Positions 8,845 through 11,268 of a stretch of 11,268 bases of DNA are shown one piece after another. The translations under genes were made by a program, and so were the position numbers. Source of the DNA: Anaerolineales bacterium UBA3940 (GTDB lineage: Bacteria > Chloroflexota > Anaerolineae > Aggregatilineales > UBA3940). Positions within the stretch are counted from its first letter, which is position 1. Each line of letters opens with the position of its first letter. Under the pieces are notes generated by a model. It had not been told where the DNA came from and made no database searches. It saw nothing but the letters and a program-made list of their open reading frames with translations. Location: contig DGDY01000233.1 of assembly GCA_002385675.1 (NCBI GenBank), positions 1 through 11,268 of the forward strand. Reading direction: 5' to 3'.

Positions 8845-9114
8845 ATGGCCAAGATCTTTGTTCGGGAGCGCCGCCACGTTGGTGAAGGTGCGGGGCGTCC
8901 ACGGTTTACGGTTGTTGCCGTACACGGTACCGATCTTCGCATGACCAAGACTCGCGTACGCCGGGACGAACTCGAAAAGCTCGCCGGTGAGGTCGGTGCG
9001 GAGATAGTATATCTTCCCCGTGGCGAGTTTGACGAAAACTGGGAAGGCGGCGAGCGGCGGCGCGGCTCCGGCGGTAGGCGCCGGCGGCGCGGCGGCTCGG
9101 GTGACGCCGGGTAA
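8845..9114 (+). CDS. Small basic protein with Arg/Gly-rich tail, unknown function
   Basis: I do not recognise this 89-residue protein. The N-terminal part (1-60) looks folded: a basic start (MAKIFVRERRHVG), a beta-like stretch RFTVVAVHGTDLRM (20-33), a helix DELEKLAGEVG (41-51) and a strand AEIVYLPRG (52-60). The tail (about 68-86) is almost all Arg, Gly and Ser with a run of five Arg (78-82), suited to binding nucleic acid. The ATG at 8845 is preferred over an in-frame upstream start at 8563 because GGAG lies seven bases before it, a good promoter precedes it, and the longer form would overlap the TiaS-like gene. DUF134 starts eight bases after its stop, so the two form an operon. Nucleic-acid binding is inferred from composition only. 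Confidence 0.72.
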   Translation: MAKIFVRERRHVGEGAGRPRFTVVAVHGTDLRMTKTRVRRDELEKLAGEVGAEIVYLPRGEFDENWEGGERRRGSGGRRRRRGGSGDAG

Positions 9115-9122
9115 GCTGCCCG

Positions 9123-9431
9123 ATGCCCCGTCCACGTAAGCGGCGTCGCGTCCGATACCGGCCCCGCGCGACGGTCTACAAGCCCGCCGGGGTCTCGCTG
9201 GAGAAGCTGCGGCGCGTCGAGCTTCTAACCGAGGAGCTTGAGGCGCTGCGCCTGGCGGACCTGGAAGGGCTCACGCAGGAGGATGCTGCCGCGCGGATGG
9301 GCATCTCGCGCTCGACGTTTCAGCGCGTGCTGGCCCGCGCGCGGCGGCAGGTTGCGCTGGCGCTCGTGCAGGGCCAGGCGCTTGAGATCGTAGGCGGGAC
9401 GTTTGTTCTCGAAGACCCGGAACACGGGTGA
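9123..9431 (+). CDS. DUF134 / UPF0251 family helix-turn-helix protein
   Basis: The 102 residues match the DUF134 (UPF0251) family of probable DNA-binding proteins related to sigma factor region 4. The family pattern is clear: MPRPRK at the start, YKPAGVSLEKL (19-29), EELEALRLADLEGLTQEDAAARMGIS (37-62) and a recognition helix RSTFQRVLARARRQVA (63-78), followed by GQALEIVGG. The HTH spans about 51-76. Many relatives carry cysteines in the N-terminal arm that may bind metal; this protein has none at all. No strong ribosome binding site precedes ATG 9123, and the start is eight bases after the preceding stop, which suggests translational coupling. Regulatory targets are unknown; autoregulation of the promoter at 8744 is possible but not shown. 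Confidence 0.88.
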   Translation: MPRPRKRRRVRYRPRATVYKPAGVSLEKLRRVELLTEELEALRLADLEGLTQEDAAARMGISRSTFQRVLARARRQVALALVQGQALEIVGGTFVLEDPEHG

Positions 9432-9494
9432 AGGCGATCTGCCGACGCCACGCACCTTCAGCAGAAGGGCGTTGCGTGGGGATGAAATAAAATC

Positions 9495-9592
9495 GCCGCG
9501 ACGTTCAGTCGCGGCTTCCTATCGAGAATCTGTAGGGGGCGGGTCTATTGATGCGGTCGATGCAGAGCATCGCGCATTACGACCCGCCCTAC
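9495..9592. repeat. Composite intergenic repeat, copy C (lacks the C-rich hairpin)
   Basis: It has a perfect 8-base stem GCCGCGAC-GTTCA-GTCGCGGC (9495-9515), a diverged 16-base spacer, and the palindromic element with ends GTAGGGGGCGGGTC (9532-9545) and GACCCGCCCTAC (9581-9592). The inner arms around GATGCGGTCGATGC are kept. The CCCCCTCCC hairpin seen in copies A and B is absent. With copy D it fills most of the 231-base convergent spacer (9432-9662), where I see no gene. Confidence 0.85.
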
Positions 9593-9625
9593 CGCTTTAA
9601 TTGGCGAGCGGGCCTGTGAAAACAC

Positions 9626-9660
9626 GCCGCGAATAAACTTCGCGGCTGCCTGTGTGATGG
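9626..9660. repeat. Composite intergenic repeat, copy D (hairpin and spacer only)
   Basis: A perfect hairpin GCCGCGAA-TAAAC-TTCGCGGC (9626-9646) is followed by TGCCTGTGTGATGG (9647-9660), the conserved spacer. The palindromic element is missing and the repeat stops two bases before the stop codon of the mosB-like gene. The hairpin could act as a 3' processing or termination structure for that gene, though without a T tract. Confidence 0.75.
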
Positions 9661-9662
9661 CC

Positions 9663-10502
9663 CTACTCCTCCCGTCTGCGGCGATAGATGCGCGTCCCGA
9701 CATTCTCACCAGCGACGGCCCGGGTAAGGTTGCCCTTCTCGCGCCCGTTGACGATCAGCACCTCTTCCACGCTGCGGGCGTTGGAGAGCGTCTCCAGCAT
9801 CGCCCGCTCCACGGCCAGATCGTCCAGATCGCGGGCGATCAGCTCGTTCACCTCGATCTCCTCGATGAACTCGGCGGTGGGATCCTTCTTCGGGTCGGCG
9901 GTGAACAGCCCCTTCTCGTCCTTCACGAGGATGCAACGCGAGGCGCCCATCACTTCTGCCGTCAGCAGCGTGCCCACGTCGGTGCGGTTGGGTGGGATGC
10001 GCCCCACCGCCGGCGGCTTCTCCCACAGGCTGTAAGGCGGCATGGCGTGCATCACCGGGATGGCCCCCAGCGACATGTACGCCGACAGCTTGACGAGGTC
10101 ATCGTTGCCGATCTTCAGCCCGCCATAGGGCGCCAGCAGCGTCGAGATCATCAGCGCGTTCTGCTCGCTGATGCTGGACCCGAGCTTCGCCAGGATGCCG
10201 GTCGGCATGCCGAGATCAATCGCGATGGCATATGCATGGCGGCTGCGGGTGCCGCCGCCCGTCATGATTAACAGCGGGTACTCGCGGCGCAGGGCGACGA
10301 TCTCGTCAAGCAGTGGCAGGACGACCTCGCGCCCCCGGTCGATGATGCTTTGCCCGCCCAGCTTGATCACCGTCAGGTCAGGCATCGGGCGGAAGATGTG
10401 GCCGACCTCCGTTTGCTCCAGCAGGGAACGGTCCATGAGGGATTCGGCCATGAGAGGTGTCTCGATGTGCAGTCGCCCTGATTCGTCGCGTTTCAGACCC
10501 AT
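9663..10502 (-). CDS. mosB: Molybdenum storage protein subunit, MosB-like (amino-acid kinase fold)
   Basis: In Azotobacter vinelandii MosA and MosB form a hexamer that packs polyoxomolybdate clusters inside a cage in an ATP-driven reaction. This 279-residue protein follows the MosB pattern closely, including the N-terminal arm. It has TVIKLGGQSIIDRG (44-57), LIMTGGGTRSRH (78-89), GILAKLGSSISEQNALM (102-118), MPPYSLWEKP (154-163), RIPPNRTDVGTLL (168-180), ILVKDEKGLFTADPK (191-205) and VNGREKGNLTRAVAGENVGT (251-270). UMP kinase shares the fold but lacks the MPPYxLW and IPPxRTD blocks. The ATG at 10502 is chosen over TTG 10511 because AGAAGGAG ends immediately before the TTG and nine bases before the ATG. 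No MosA partner and no molybdenum gene is beside it. Metal binding is inferred from homology. Confidence 0.88.
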   Translation of the reverse strand: MGLKRDESGRLHIETPLMAESLMDRSLLEQTEVGHIFRPMPDLTVIKLGGQSIIDRGREVVLPLLDEIVALRREYPLLIMTGGGTRSRHAYAIAIDLGMPTGILAKLGSSISEQNALMISTLLAPYGGLKIGNDDLVKLSAYMSLGAIPVMHAMPPYSLWEKPPAVGRIPPNRTDVGTLLTAEVMGASRCILVKDEKGLFTADPKKDPTAEFIEEIEVNELIARDLDDLAVERAMLETLSNARSVEEVLIVNGREKGNLTRAVAGENVGTRIYRRRREE

Positions 10503-10511
10503 GTAGTACAA

Positions 10512-10519
10512 CTCCTTCT
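10512..10519 (-). promoter_or_regulatory. Ribosome binding site deciding the mosB start
   Basis: AGAAGGAG on the minus strand directly abuts the TTG at 10511 and is nine bases from ATG 10502. Only the ATG is at a workable distance, so the longer reading is rejected. Confidence 0.8.
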
Positions 10520-10541
10520 GACTGTCATAACATCACAACCC

Positions 10542-10547
10542 ATTGTA
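10542..10547 (-). promoter_or_regulatory. Possible -10 box for the mosB-like gene
   Basis: TACAAT on the minus strand would place the transcription start near 10535, about 33 bases before ATG 10502. No good -35 box is seen at 16-18 bases, so activation by a regulator or a chance match are both possible. Confidence 0.35.
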
Positions 10548-10594
10548 CCCCGCGAGTATGATAAACGGCACAGGCGTCCCTTAGTAGAATTCCC

Positions 10595-10614
10595 AACGCG
10601 CGCCGCGCGTTTTT
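10595..10614 (+). terminator. Terminator-like hairpin with T tract
   Basis: AACGCG (10595-10600), loop CGCCG, CGCGTT (10606-10611), with five T at 10610-10614. It has the form of a factor-independent terminator on the plus strand, yet no plus-strand gene ends before it; the neighbours are divergent. It could stop antisense transcription leaving the mosB promoter region or act in a leader. Confidence 0.45.
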
Positions 10615-10640
10615 GTGTTATTGTAGTACTCGAATACCAT
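10613..10640 (+). promoter_or_regulatory. Possible promoter for the receiver-PAS gene
   Basis: TTGTGT (10613-10618), 16 bases, TACCAT (10635-10640). The match is weak but the position, about 65 bases before ATG 10707, is reasonable. It starts inside the T tract of the terminator-like hairpin. Confidence 0.3.
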
Positions 10641-10706
10641 ACCAGCGTTTGGCCCCGCCCACCGCCCACCCGGCAGTGGGCTGTATCCTCACAGACCAGA
10701 GGCCCG

Positions 10707-11268
10707 ATGAGTCAACTCGCCACACCCTTTCACATCCTGCTTATCGAAGCCGACCCCACCGATGCCCGGTTTTTCTCCAACCTGCTGACGCAGGTGAAAG
10801 GCTTCCGCTTTGAAGTAGATGTTGCGGACAGCCTCACCGCTGCCAGCATTCGTCTTGCGCAGGACGAGATCGACGGCGTGCTGCTCGACCCAGATCTGCC
10901 GGATGCTGCCCCGCAGCAGGCCATCACCAGGGTACTTGAAGAAGCTACCGGCGTGCCTGTCGTCGTGCTCGTCAACCCGGAGATGCACGAACTGGGCGTG
11001 TGGGCGATAGTGGAAGGCGCGCGCGACTACCTCATCAAGGGTGAGGACGATGCACAGACGGTTGCCCGCTCGCTGCGCTATGCTATCCAGCGGCAGTGCG
11101 CGGAGCGCGCGCTGGAGGCCAGCGCCACCCGCTATCGCAAACTCGTCGAGATGTCGCTCGATGCGGTGATTCTCACCGGGCCGGACATGCGCATCCTCTT
11201 CGCCAACCAGCGGGCCATCGACATGTACGGCTTTGACGATCTCTCCCAGATGATCGGCCTGCCGGTGG
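10707..11268 (+). CDS. Receiver-PAS signalling protein, 3' end beyond the window (partial)
   Basis: The first 187 codons are present and the frame stays open to the right edge. Residues 8-125 form a response-regulator receiver domain: FHILLIEADP (8-17), the phospho-acceptor region DGVLLDPDLPDA with D61, and DYLIKG with K111. A helical linker (about 120-140) leads to a PAS domain starting near YRKLVEMSLDAVILT (about 142-156), then IDMYGFD (about 174-180). The whole is likely a hybrid histidine kinase or a diguanylate cyclase-type sensor; the output domain is not visible. Two receiver positions are unusual: the second residue of the acidic pair is A15 instead of Asp, and the switch Thr/Ser position looks like V89. 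AGAGG lies four bases before ATG 10707. It diverges from the mosB-like gene. Confidence 0.85.
   Translation, partial: MSQLATPFHILLIEADPTDARFFSNLLTQVKGFRFEVDVADSLTAASIRLAQDEIDGVLLDPDLPDAAPQQAITRVLEEATGVPVVVLVNPEMHELGVWAIVEGARDYLIKGEDDAQTVARSLRYAIQRQCAERALEASATRYRKLVEMSLDAVILTGPDMRILFANQRAIDMYGFDDLSQMIGLPV

Noticed and set aside
9495..9660. CRISPR-like array in the spacer before mosB
   Set aside because: The repeated hairpins are only two, differ in sequence, and are separated by a palindrome shared with other spacers rather than by unique spacers.

Overview
The window is a GC-rich bacterial chromosome segment. Gene content and style fit a member of the Chloroflexota, perhaps Anaerolineae-like: separate sucA and sucB, a membrane anchor followed by a Pro/Thr-rich stalk, and G-rich palindromic repeats in the spacers. 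This placement is an inference from style, not from a marker gene. There are no rRNA or tRNA genes, no CRISPR array, no transposase and no integrase. Ten genes are supported, one of them cut by the right edge.

Layout. Positions 165-4248 (+) hold sucA and sucB, the E1 and E2 components of the 2-oxoglutarate dehydrogenase complex; the E3 gene is not in the window. A repeat-filled convergent spacer follows (4249-4570). On the minus strand, 6511-4571 carries a probable two-gene operon, a short-chain dehydrogenase/reductase followed by a YihY-family membrane protein with an extra C-terminal tail. A 494-base divergent spacer (6512-7005) holds a second repeat copy, a G-rich tract and a folded leader. 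It is followed on the plus strand by a membrane-anchored protein with a six-cysteine outer domain and a small protein resembling a phage-associated domain (7006-8049). A minus-strand gene for a short TiaS-like protein (8056-8742) converges on that pair. A very good sigma-70-type promoter (8744-8772) then drives a small Arg/Gly-tailed protein and a DUF134/UPF0251 helix-turn-helix protein (8845-9431). The next convergent spacer (9432-9662) has further repeat copies and precedes a minus-strand homologue of the molybdenum storage protein beta subunit (9663-10502). Divergent from it is the start of a receiver-PAS signalling protein (10707 to the edge).

How it fits together. The sucAB pair is core TCA-cycle metabolism. 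The rest are short, mostly independent transcription units separated by spacers invaded by one repeat family. That family combines a GCCGCGA-type hairpin, a conserved 17-base spacer, a 61-62 base nested palindrome with GTAGGGGCGGGT ends, and a CCCCCTCCC hairpin. The points most worth following are this composite repeat, the truncated bacterial TiaS-like protein, the solitary MosB-like protein, and the promoter-driven pair of a small basic protein with DUF134. I found no convincing complete new defence or mobile system.
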